This document shows positions 1 through 5,217 of a stretch of 5,386 nucleotides of DNA, in pieces. The DNA is from Tannerella sp. GTDB taxonomy: Bacteria; Bacteroidota; Bacteroidia; Bacteroidales; Tannerellaceae. The position numbers and the translations under genes are program-made. Under the pieces are notes generated by a model, which was given only the letters and a program-made list of their open reading frames with translations, did not search any database and was not told where the DNA came from. Position 1 is the stretch's first letter; each line of letters opens with the position of its first letter. The DNA is taken from positions 1-5,386 of the forward strand of contig JAITPL010000117.1 of NCBI GenBank assembly GCA_031289445.1, in the 5' to 3' direction.

Positions 1-50
1 TCCATGTCTCTGTTGATACTTGTAAGATTGTGATTAAATCTACGACTCAT
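1..50 (-). CDS. Start of a divergent gene, product unknown (partial, runs off left edge)
   Basis: Reading leftward, an ATG at 50-48 opens a frame with no stop up to the window edge (16 full codons, beginning MSRRFNHNLTSINRDM). The stretch is basic and polar with no signal peptide, so a cytoplasmic protein is more likely than an exported one. The case for a real gene is its context: the bases before the ATG are A/T-rich, as is usual for Bacteroidetes starts, and a TAnnTTTG promoter box on the same strand lies 50 bases upstream. I do not recognise the family from so few residues. A gene placed divergently from a SusCD operon may encode its regulator, but nothing here shows that. A chance open frame of 50 bases cannot be excluded. 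Confidence 0.4.
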   Translation of the reverse strand, partial: MSRRFNHNLTSINRDM

Positions 51-99
51 AATATTTATTTTTTGAGTTGGTAATAATGATAAAATAACTTTCGGGGCG

Positions 100-107
100 C
101 AAAGATA
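100..107 (-). promoter_or_regulatory. Leftward promoter, -7 box TATCTTTG
   Basis: On the minus strand this reads TATCTTTG, an exact match to the Bacteroidetes -7 consensus TAnnTTTG. Transcription would start near 93-95 and give a leader of about 45 bases before the ATG at 50. The -33 element is weak: the nearest TTG in the proper direction is at 135-133, which leaves a 25-base spacer instead of the usual 19-21. The promoter may therefore need an activator or be weak. Confidence 0.45.
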
Positions 108-120
108 TAATATAACCCCC

Positions 121-162
121 AAAAAAAGGGGACAATTTGGCTAAAAAAAGGGACAATTTGGC
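121..162. repeat. Two phased direct repeats next to the leftward promoter
   Basis: Two near-identical copies lie side by side: an A7 run, then three or four G residues, then ACAATTTGGC. The first spans about 121-141 and the second 143-162. The shared core GACAATTTGG starts at 131 and again at 152, an offset of 21 bases, or two turns of B-DNA, so both copies would face the same side of the helix. They lie immediately upstream of the leftward -7 box and overlap the place where its -33 element should be. This arrangement fits a double operator for a DNA-binding protein, but a repeat remnant is also possible. Confidence 0.55.
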
Positions 163-182
163 AAGTGCCTGATTATCAGTAC

Positions 183-210
183 CCATTTTTGGCCATTTTT
201 GGCCATTTTT
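183..210. repeat. 10-bp tandem repeat, GGCCATTTTT unit
   Basis: The unit GGCCATTTTT occurs twice in full (191-200 and 201-210), preceded by a partial copy lacking the two leading G residues (183-190). Its period is close to one helical turn, and each junction contains the palindrome TGGCCA. The T-runs repeated every 10 bases would be expected to give intrinsic DNA bending. Looser variants (CATTTTTT near 226, GCATTTTGGC near 244) continue to the right. No coding function is seen. Confidence 0.6.
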
Positions 211-328
211 TGATGCTTCGGGCGACATTTTTTCAGATTTCGGCGCATTTTGGCAACATACCGTGTCCGGTTAGAGAGCGTGTCAAAGGCAGATATTTTC
301 GCCATTGCGGGTCGCCAAACGCTATCCC

Positions 329-350
329 GGGCGTATGCAATACGCCCCTA
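329..350. repeat. Hairpin repeat with perfect 8-bp stem (GGGCGTAT / ATACGCCC)
   Basis: GGGCGTAT at 329-336 and ATACGCCC at 340-347 are perfect reverse complements separated by GCA, followed by CTA. The form (an inverted GGGCGTAT pair next to CCCCTAC) matches, from memory, a short dispersed repeat seen many times in intergenic DNA of various bacteria including Bacteroidetes. I cannot count copies in this genome. The 3-base loop and the lack of a following T-run on the plus strand make a terminator unlikely. Confidence 0.55.
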
Positions 351-382
351 CACCCGCTTCATGTCAATATGGTTATGATTGC

Positions 383-406
383 GTCATTGCAAGGAACGAA
401 GCAATC
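383..406. repeat. Dispersed repeat of the GTCATTGCGAGGAACGAAGC type
   Basis: This 24-base segment differs at one place (GCAAGG for GCGAGG) from a repeat I remember as widespread in intergenic regions of unrelated bacteria, typified by the words GAGGAACGAAGCAATC. It carries a short inverted repeat, ATTGC at 386-390 with GCAAT at 401-405. A further GATTGC at 377-382 could pair with GCAATC at 401-406 instead. Such elements are non-coding and often generate spurious predicted peptides. The identification rests on memory of the motif, not on a search. Confidence 0.55.
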
Positions 407-436
407 TATCCATTGTTCGCATCAAAGCGTGTCGCA

Positions 437-449
437 TCCCCATCGGGGA
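437..449. repeat. Small hairpin, TCCCC-ATC-GGGGA
   Basis: A perfect 5-bp inverted repeat (437-441 with 445-449) surrounds a three-base loop. It sits about 30 bases after the dispersed repeat at 383-406 and probably belongs to the same repeat cluster. No T-run follows on either strand, so it is not a terminator. Confidence 0.4.
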
Positions 450-514
450 GACATATCAATAGGAAAACAGTCTGTCCGAACTCAGACAGAGGCAAATCCG
501 TCCGGAAAACACTA

Positions 515-530
515 AACCGGAACTCCGGTT
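515..530. repeat. Hairpin AACCGG-AACT-CCGGTT
   Basis: A perfect 6-bp inverted repeat (515-520 with 525-530) has a four-base loop. CCGG words recur around it (TCCGGA near 501 and ACCGG near 540), so several alternative pairings exist. A nearby GTCTG/CAGAC pair (470-474 with 483-487) is a further short inverted repeat. Function is unknown. Confidence 0.4.
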
Positions 531-546
531 CGGGCAAAACCGGCAA

Positions 547-578
547 CTTTTTTCGCATATTTGAGGCATTTTTCGCAT
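547..578. repeat. Direct repeat TTTTTCGCAT, 20-bp spacing, upstream of susC promoter
   Basis: TTTTTCGCAT occurs at 549-558 and again at 569-578, an offset of 20 bases, with a matching C seven bases before each CGCAT core (547 and 567). The pair lies upstream of the -33 element of the rightward promoter, about 56-87 bases before the predicted transcription start, where activators commonly bind. It may be the binding site of a regulator of the operon. No regulator gene is visible in the window to support this. Confidence 0.45.
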
Positions 579-579
579 C

Positions 580-597
580 ATACCATATTTATGGTAT
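580..597. repeat. Perfect 7-bp inverted repeat abutting the susC -33 box
   Basis: ATACCAT at 580-586 and ATGGTAT at 591-597 are perfect reverse complements with a 4-base ATTT spacer. The right arm ends on the first base of the promoter's TTG (597-599). A dyad touching the -33 element is a plausible operator; as DNA it would be an 18-bp palindromic site. Confidence 0.5.
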
Positions 598-627
598 TGC
601 GGGCTTATTAATTTGTCCGTACCTTTG
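597..627 (+). promoter_or_regulatory. Promoter of the susC-susD operon (TTG - 20 bp - TACCTTTG)
   Basis: TACCTTTG at 620-627 matches the Bacteroidetes -7 consensus TAnnTTTG exactly, and TTG at 597-599 gives the -33 element with a 20-base spacer, which is the normal distance. Transcription should start around 632-636, giving a leader of about 85 bases before the ATG at 719. This is the only complete two-part promoter I see on the plus strand ahead of the operon. Confidence 0.75.
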
Positions 628-641
628 CGGCGTGAATTAAT

Positions 642-692
642 AAAAAAAAGCGTCCCTGCTATTCGAATTGGCATTGGAAGAAGCAGAGACGC
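642..692 (-). terminator. Intrinsic terminator on the minus strand, opposite the susC leader
   Basis: Read leftward, the GC-rich 11-bp stem (one mismatch) formed by 692-682 and 660-650 is followed immediately by eight T residues (649-642, an A8 run on the plus strand). This is the classical layout of a Rho-independent terminator, apart from a fairly long 21-base loop. It would stop transcription coming from within or opposite the start of the SusC-like gene. Confidence 0.6.
650..692 (+). promoter_or_regulatory. Hairpin in the susC 5' leader
   Basis: GCGTCCCTGCT at 650-660 pairs with AGCAGAGACGC at 682-692: 10 of 11 positions pair, with one C-A mismatch (655/687) and a 21-base loop. The stem begins about 15 bases after the predicted transcription start and ends 26 bases before the start codon. 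The loop contains the palindrome ATTCGAAT (661-668) and two ATTGG words (667-671 and 673-677). A second, weaker stem, TCTAAA (699-704) with TTTAGA (712-717), abuts the ATG and could affect ribosome access. On the plus strand no T-run follows the main stem, so it is not a terminator in that direction. It matches no riboswitch class I recognise. Confidence 0.6.
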
Positions 693-718
693 CGAACATC
701 TAAAAAAATTATTTAGAC

Positions 719-3700
719 ATGACAAAAGTACAACATTTTTTTGAAACAGGCATCACATTGATTGTTTTTATGGCATTTTCGTTCGTCGCTAACGCGCAAA
801 GCCTCCCCGACATAAAGGGCAAGGTATTGGATTCGAAGACCGGCGAGCCGGTCATCGGAGCAGCTGTTCTGGTCAGGGGAGGAGCAAGCGGCTCCGGCGT
901 TGCGACCGACGACAAGGGTGAATTTACACTTTCGGTCATCAAGACGCCCGTAGTGATTGAGGTCAGCTACATCGGCTACAAAACTCAGGAAATCGACATC
1001 TATGATGCTTCCGAAAAGCTTACGGTCGCACTGTACGAAGACCTCAACGTGCTCGACGAAGTGGTAGTCATCGGTTACTCGCAGGCGAAGAGGAACGCCG
1101 TTACTTCAGCGGTCGGCACGGTGAAGGTTGAGCAGATAGCCAACGTGCCGTCGGCAAGTATCACCGAAAAGTTGCAGGGCGCATCGCCCGGCTTGCTGAT
1201 TGCCCGCAGCACGGGCGCACCCGGAGCGGCATCGTTCATACGTCTGCGCGGCGCCACGTCGCTCGGAGGAGGCAGCCCGCTCTATATCATCGACGGCATA
1301 GCGACGACAGGCAGTTCGCAACAGATAAACCTCTCGCAGGACGCCGACCCTCTGGCCGAGTTTAATCCCGAAGACATCGAATCGGTAACGGTACTGAAGG
1401 ATGCCGGCGCTACGGCAGCTTATGGAGCGCGTGCGGCTAACGGAGTCATCCTTATAACTACCAAAAGAGGCTCGCGCAATACGCCGACACGCATCAACTT
1501 CAAGGCTGAAACCGGACTCTCGAAGTCGTTCAATCTCTGGGAACTGACTACCGGCCCCGAACACGGACAGATTGTCAATGAAGCCTACAAGAACGACGGC
1601 AAATGGGAACAGCGTCCGTTTCGACCCGTCAGCGAAGGCAACGGCGCTATCGGCCTGCCCGAAGAGCAGGGCACTTACGACCGCGTAAGCGACGTCTTCC
1701 GCACCGCCTTTCAGCACACCTACAACCTCGCGATTTCGGGCGGCGACGCCAAGACCAACTTCTACCTCGGAGGCGACTATACCTTTCAGGAAGCGACGCT
1801 TAGGCTGGAAGATTTCGAGCGCTACGGACTGCGTCTCAACATCGACCATTCGATAACGCAGAAGTTGAAGGTAGGAACAAGTATCGCCGTATCCGTCAAC
1901 CATCGCGGCAACGTCAAGGTAGGCGACGGCCCGGCAGGATTCTTTCAGGCCTCCCAGCATACCCCCACATTTCTGCCAATATATAATGAAGACGGCTCTT
2001 TCAACGCCGCAGGAGCTTTCAACAACCACATAGCCGTACTGGAAAACTGGGACGGAGGGTCGAAAGGCTTCCGCGTTACGAATAATTTCTACGCCAAATA
2101 CGACCTGTTTGATTTCCTCTCCTTCAAGACCTCATGGAGCAACGACCGCAATCAGGGACACGATACCTATTACTACAGCCCGCTGCTCAGTCAGGGCTAT
2201 CCCGACGGCGCAGCCGAAAGTTCCGTCGGCATATCCAACTATTTCACTACCGAGCAGACGCTGAACTTTTTCCGGTCGTTCGACAGGCATACCGTTTCCG
2301 CTTATGCCGGCTGGGCTTACAATAAGAGAACGAATGAAGACGTAAGCGTTTCGGGCAAAGGATTTTCGAGCGACGCCTTCAAGAGGGTAGCATCGACGGC
2401 TACGCAGACAGGCTCGGCTTCCGGCTCAGGCTCAGGTCTTATCTCGTGGTTTGGCGGCGTCAACTATTCGTTTGCCGACCGTTACAGCGTTGACGCCACC
2501 GTGCGAAGGGATGCTTCATCGCAGTTGGGCGACGAAAACCGCGCCGGCTATTTTCCCTCGATAGGATTCAGCTGGAATCCAATCAACGAAGAATTTTTTC
2601 CGAAAAAAAGCATCGTTAGCGACTTGCGACTCAAAGGCAGCTACGGAATAGTAGGAAACATTTCGGGAGGCAATGCGCATCTCGGCTTGTGGAGTGGAGG
2701 AAGCGTCTATGACGGACAGCCCGGACTTGCACCTTCGCAGCTCGGCAACCCGGCTCTGAAATGGGAATCGACACGACAGTGGAACGCGGGCGTCAACCTC
2801 GCACTGCTGAAAAATCGCGTAGAAGTCGAACTGAACTATTACGACAAGTTCACTTACGGCTTACTGCTTGCCGAGACGCTTGCGGGCAAGACAGGATTCG
2901 GCTCGGTTACTAAAAACTCCGGTGAAATATCCAATAAGGGATACGAGTTCTCGCTAACATCTACCAATATCGAACGCAAGGCATATTCGTGGCGTACCGT
3001 CATCACCGCCTCCCGCAATATCAACAAGATAGAAAAACTGCCCGTAGAGCAACTGAATGCGAGTTACGGCTCCATCGCCCGCGAAGGCTATTCGCTGCAC
3101 TCGTTTTATCTGTACGACTATAAAGGCGTTGACCCTGCTACCGGAGACGCCGTCTATGACGACTGGACAGGCCCCGACGGTACACCCGACGGCAAGATAA
3201 CCGAAGCCGACAAGAAAATCTTCGGCAATGCATGGCCCAAGGTCGAAGGCATATTCAAAAATACACTTACCTACAAGGCCTTCGCTCTGGACTTCAGCTT
3301 CTACTACAAGTACAGGTATCAGATTTTCAACTATACTCGCTCCTTCCTCGAATCGGGCGGTACGCGAACATTGAGCCGCACTATTCAGAAAAGTTCGACG
3401 AACTATTGGAAAGAAGAGGATAAAGCCAAGTATAAGGTCAACGGCGACGGTTATATTACGGAAGTTTTGCCTCGCCCGAAATCCACCGTGAACGCCGACG
3501 GCTCGACTAACTACGAGCAGCGTTCGACACGCAACCTCGAAGACGGCTCGTTTATCCGCCTGCAGAACATCACCTTCTCATACACCATCCCCCGCATACT
3601 GACTGCTAAAGCAAGAATCCAGCGTGCACGACTGTATGTAACCGGCTCCAACCTTATATTATTGAGCAAATATACCGGCCCGGATCCTGAAGTCAATGCA

Positions 3701-3784
3701 GGCAGCGGTATAGTACAGGGGCTTGACTTCGGCACACCGCCGCATCCTAAAACAGTATTATTCGGATTAGACTTAACATTTTAA
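719..3784 (+). CDS. SusC/RagA family TonB-linked outer-membrane transporter
   Basis: This is the channel subunit of a SusCD nutrient importer, moving oligomers across the outer membrane with energy from TonB/ExbBD. Residues 1-26 form a signal peptide (hydrophobic core about 11-24, cleavage after ANA before Q27). Residues 33-107 are the carboxypeptidase-regulatory-like beta-sandwich found in this family. The TonB box is DEVVVIGY at 113-120. The plug domain follows (about 125-250), with RLRGAT at 175-180, YIIDGI at 189-194 and the family signature VLKDAGATAAYGARAANGVI at 225-244. The remainder is the 22-strand-type barrel, including a DGKITEADKK segment near 825-833, LEDGSFIRLQNITFSY at 940-955, and the terminal beta-signal FGLDLTF. 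Its 1021 residues are normal for the family. No STN domain precedes the sandwich, so control through a FecR-type anti-sigma factor is not indicated. The ATG at 719 is the only sensible start: an in-frame stop lies at 701-703. A Gly/Ser tract (564-573) probably lies in a loop. The substrate cannot be read from the sequence. Confidence 0.96.
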   Translation: MTKVQHFFETGITLIVFMAFSFVANAQSLPDIKGKVLDSKTGEPVIGAAVLVRGGASGSGVATDDKGEFTLSVIKTPVVIEVSYIGYKTQEIDIYDASEKLTVALYEDLNVLDEVVVIGYSQAKRNAVTSAVGTVKVEQIANVPSASITEKLQGASPGLLIARSTGAPGAASFIRLRGATSLGGGSPLYIIDGIATTGSSQQINLSQDADPLAEFNPEDIESVTVLKDAGATAAYGARAANGVILITTKRGSRNTPTRINFKAETGLSKSFNLWELTTGPEHGQIVNEAYKNDGKWEQRPFRPVSEGNGAIGLPEEQGTYDRVSDVFRTAFQHTYNLAISGGDAKTNFYLGGDYTFQEATLRLEDFERYGLRLNIDHSITQKLKVGTSIAVSVNHRGNVKVGDGPAGFFQASQHTPTFLPIYNEDGSFNAAGAFNNHIAVLENWDGGSKGFRVTNNFYAKYDLFDFLSFKTSWSNDRNQGHDTYYYSPLLSQGYPDGAAESSVGISNYFTTEQTLNFFRSFDRHTVSAYAGWAYNKRTNEDVSVSGKGFSSDAFKRVASTATQTGSASGSGSGLISWFGGVNYSFADRYSVDATVRRDASSQLGDENRAGYFPSIGFSWNPINEEFFPKKSIVSDLRLKGSYGIVGNISGGNAHLGLWSGGSVYDGQPGLAPSQLGNPALKWESTRQWNAGVNLALLKNRVEVELNYYDKFTYGLLLAETLAGKTGFGSVTKNSGEISNKGYEFSLTSTNIERKAYSWRTVITASRNINKIEKLPVEQLNASYGSIAREGYSLHSFYLYDYKGVDPATGDAVYDDWTGPDGTPDGKITEADKKIFGNAWPKVEGIFKNTLTYKAFALDFSFYYKYRYQIFNYTRSFLESGGTRTLSRTIQKSSTNYWKEEDKAKYKVNGDGYITEVLPRPKSTVNADGSTNYEQRSTRNLEDGSFIRLQNITFSYTIPRILTAKARIQRARLYVTGSNLILLSKYTGPDPEVNAGSGIVQGLDFGTPPHPKTVLFGLDLTF
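723..753 (-). promoter_or_regulatory. Candidate antisense promoter inside the first codons of the SusC-like gene
   Basis: The minus strand reads TACTTTTG from 730 to 723, an exact TAnnTTTG match. At a 20-base spacing the -33 position (753-751) reads ATG instead of TTG, one mismatch. The match alone could be chance, but it points directly at the minus-strand terminator 30 bases away. Confidence 0.4.
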
Positions 3785-3808
3785 TTCGGATTAGATTTAA
3801 CATTTTAA
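3761..3808 (+). repeat. 24-bp tandem duplication spanning the SusC-like gene's stop codon
   Basis: Positions 3761-3784, the last eight codons (FGLDLTF plus TAA), are repeated head to tail at 3785-3808. The only difference is C3772 versus T3796. Because the unit is a multiple of three, the second copy stays in frame and also encodes FGLDLTF-stop, the difference being a synonymous GAC/GAT. The second copy lies after the stop and forms over half of the 42-base gap before the lipoprotein gene. It looks like a recent slippage or duplication event. Confidence 0.95.
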
Positions 3809-3826
3809 TATTTAACAATTACAGAA

Positions 3827-5206
3827 ATGAAAAAGTACATATTTATATTCATATCTCTACTGCTCACCGTAGCCTGCGAAGACAAGTTGCTGGATTTTCC
3901 ACCTCAGACGCAGATTGAAGACGGCGACATCATCATAAGCCAGTCATCGGCCGAGAAAGCGCTGATAGGCGTATATGCATCTATTCGCGGCATCGCCGGC
4001 ACAGCCATACTCACGTTTGAGACTGCCGCCGACAATGTGATACTCAACAGCCTGCGCACCGTCGTAGTGCCTACGCTGAAATCCGACGGTGGCGTTACCG
4101 GCGGCGCCGACCGTACCGGCGGTGGCGGCTATGGAGCCAAATACACGCTTATCAACCGCGCCAACCACGTCATAACAGCCGTCGAGGCTCTGGATAACAG
4201 TTTGTTCACGTCAGGCAGTAAGAATAAGATACTCGCCGAGGCTTATACCCTGCGTGCATTTGCCTACTTCGACCTTGCACGTACCTACGGAAATGTGCCG
4301 ATAGTACTGCAGCCGTCCACGGCGACTAACCAGACAGGCATCACCAAAAGCCAAAAGGCCGACGTGCTCAAGCAGGTTGAGAGCGACCTTAACGAGGCCG
4401 AGAGCAAGTTCGGCAGCACGGCCTGGAATGTTAATAAGGGAAGGGTCTCTATATGGGCTATCTACGCATTCAAGGCGCGGCTCTATCTCTATCAGGAGCG
4501 CTGGGCCGACGCCGAAAGCTATGCCACAAAACTAATCTCGCACCCCGAACTCGCACTGACAGGTCTGGAAGCAGGCAATAACTGGTTTGAAACACGCTTC
4601 TCGACCGAAGGCATCTTTGAGGTAGCTTGCAGCACAACGGAAGGCAATCCGGTGCGTACTAACTTCGCTACTGCGGCCGAAGGCGGTCTGGGCGACTATA
4701 TAGCCGAGCCGGATTTTGCCGACTTGCTCAACGACCCTGCCAAAGGTGGCAAACGCTCACTGTATATAAAATATGAGTCTTCTATAGCGGCTTGGCTGAT
4801 AAAAATTTACAACAAGTCCGACCGCTCGTCGTCGGTCTTTCTGTTCCGCCTCGCAGAGCAATATCTTATACGCGCCGAGGCAAGGCTGAAAAAATCAAGC
4901 CCCGATATTTCCGGCGCAATAGCCGACATCAATGCTATCAAGGCTCGCGCGGAAGTACCCTTGCTCGATTCGCCCGGCTCGCTGAGCAAGGATGAGTTGC
5001 TGCTCGTCGTAGAGGACGAAAACCGCTACGAGTTTGCTTTCGAGGGACACCGCTATTCCGATATCATCCGCACAGGTCGTGCAGGCGTGGTTTTCGGCGC
5101 TCTCAATCCAGTCTATAAGGATTCACGCTACTGGGTTGTTCCCATCCCTACAAGCGAACTGAAAAACGACCCTGACCTTACCCAAAACGGAGACGGAGTA
5201 TATTAA
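3827..5206 (+). CDS. SusD/RagB family surface nutrient-binding lipoprotein
   Basis: This is the substrate-capturing lid that sits on the SusC-like barrel at the cell surface. Residues 1-16 are a lipoprotein signal ending in LLLTVAC, with lipidation expected on Cys17. The -3 position of the lipobox is Thr rather than the usual Leu. The acidic pair E18-D19 after the cysteine fits the Bacteroidetes surface-export signal. Family landmarks: TLRAFAYFDLARTYGNVPIV (141-160), the TPR-like helices AIYAFKARLYLYQERWADAE (211-230), FRLAEQYLIRAEARLK (340-355), and the C-terminal ENRYEFAFEGHRYSDIIRTG (398-417), with YWVVPIPTSEL (435-445) near the end. At 459 residues it is a shorter member of a family often about 500-600 long. 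A Gly/Thr-rich stretch (88-103) is probably an exposed loop. It follows the SusC-like gene by 42 bases with no terminator, so the two are co-transcribed. Ligand specificity is not predictable here. Confidence 0.96.
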   Translation: MKKYIFIFISLLLTVACEDKLLDFPPQTQIEDGDIIISQSSAEKALIGVYASIRGIAGTAILTFETAADNVILNSLRTVVVPTLKSDGGVTGGADRTGGGGYGAKYTLINRANHVITAVEALDNSLFTSGSKNKILAEAYTLRAFAYFDLARTYGNVPIVLQPSTATNQTGITKSQKADVLKQVESDLNEAESKFGSTAWNVNKGRVSIWAIYAFKARLYLYQERWADAESYATKLISHPELALTGLEAGNNWFETRFSTEGIFEVACSTTEGNPVRTNFATAAEGGLGDYIAEPDFADLLNDPAKGGKRSLYIKYESSIAAWLIKIYNKSDRSSSVFLFRLAEQYLIRAEARLKKSSPDISGAIADINAIKARAEVPLLDSPGSLSKDELLLVVEDENRYEFAFEGHRYSDIIRTGRAGVVFGALNPVYKDSRYWVVPIPTSELKNDPDLTQNGDGVY

Positions 5207-5217
5207 ATACGTTTTAT

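Larger units (their letters stand above)
642..716 (-). ncRNA. Candidate cis-antisense small RNA to the susC leader
   Basis: A TAnnTTTG promoter box on the minus strand (730-723) lies just upstream of a minus-strand intrinsic terminator (692-642). Transcription between them would give an RNA of about 75 bases, starting near 714-718 and ending in the T-run. It would be fully complementary to nearly all of the susC leader, ending close to the start codon. Antisense RNAs opposite the 5' regions of susC-like genes that repress utilisation loci are known in Bacteroides (DonS in B. fragilis is the case I recall), so the arrangement has precedent. The weak points are the imperfect -33 element and the fact that no transcript has been observed. 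The exact 5' end is a guess. Confidence 0.4.
51..718. other. Long intergenic region between divergent genes, repeat-rich, no gene supported
   Basis: I find no convincing protein-coding gene in this 668-base stretch. Open frames exist on both strands, but they cross the short hairpin repeats, lack sensible starts and resemble no family I know. What it does hold, left to right: a leftward promoter box, phased direct repeats, a 10-bp tandem repeat, a cluster of short inverted repeats (329-530), a second phased direct repeat (547-578), the rightward promoter (597-627), and a structured leader (650-717) that may also encode an antisense RNA. The segment about 210-325 shows nothing I can interpret beyond T-rich patches. 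Confidence 0.6.

Noticed and set aside
40..228. Minus-strand open frame of 62 codons at the left
   Set aside because: Its repeated peptide (LAKLS twice) is simply the translation of the direct repeats, and it spans the leftward promoter box, so the shorter frame starting at 50 is the better gene candidate.
165..640. Two overlapping plus-strand open frames in the intergenic region
   Set aside because: Both run straight through the hairpin repeats, overlap each other in different frames, and give translations of the kind produced by dispersed repeats. One also continues into the operon promoter.
628..718. A known metabolite riboswitch in the operon leader
   Set aside because: The leader is short, has one main stem, and shows none of the conserved cores I know (cobalamin, TPP, SAM, FMN or others).
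456..725. Minus-strand open frame of 89 codons covering the operon promoter and leader
   Set aside because: It covers the promoter boxes, repeats and leader hairpin of the operon, shows no recognisable domain, and would be interrupted as a transcript by the minus-strand terminator at 692-642.
719..1040. N-terminal STN domain linking the transporter to sigma/anti-sigma control
   Set aside because: The mature protein begins directly with the carboxypeptidase-regulatory-like sandwich; there is no room for an STN domain before it.
1106..2029. Long open frame on the minus strand (307 codons) inside the SusC-like gene
   Set aside because: It lies wholly antisense to a clear family member, its translation resembles no known protein, it is rich in Arg, Ala, Gly and Val as expected from reading opposite a GC-biased gene, and it has no promoter or A/T-rich start region.
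5207..5217. Terminator or promoter between the lipoprotein gene and the peptidase-like gene
   Set aside because: The gap is only 11 bases and contains no inverted repeat and no TAnnTTTG box, so the third gene is most simply part of the same operon.
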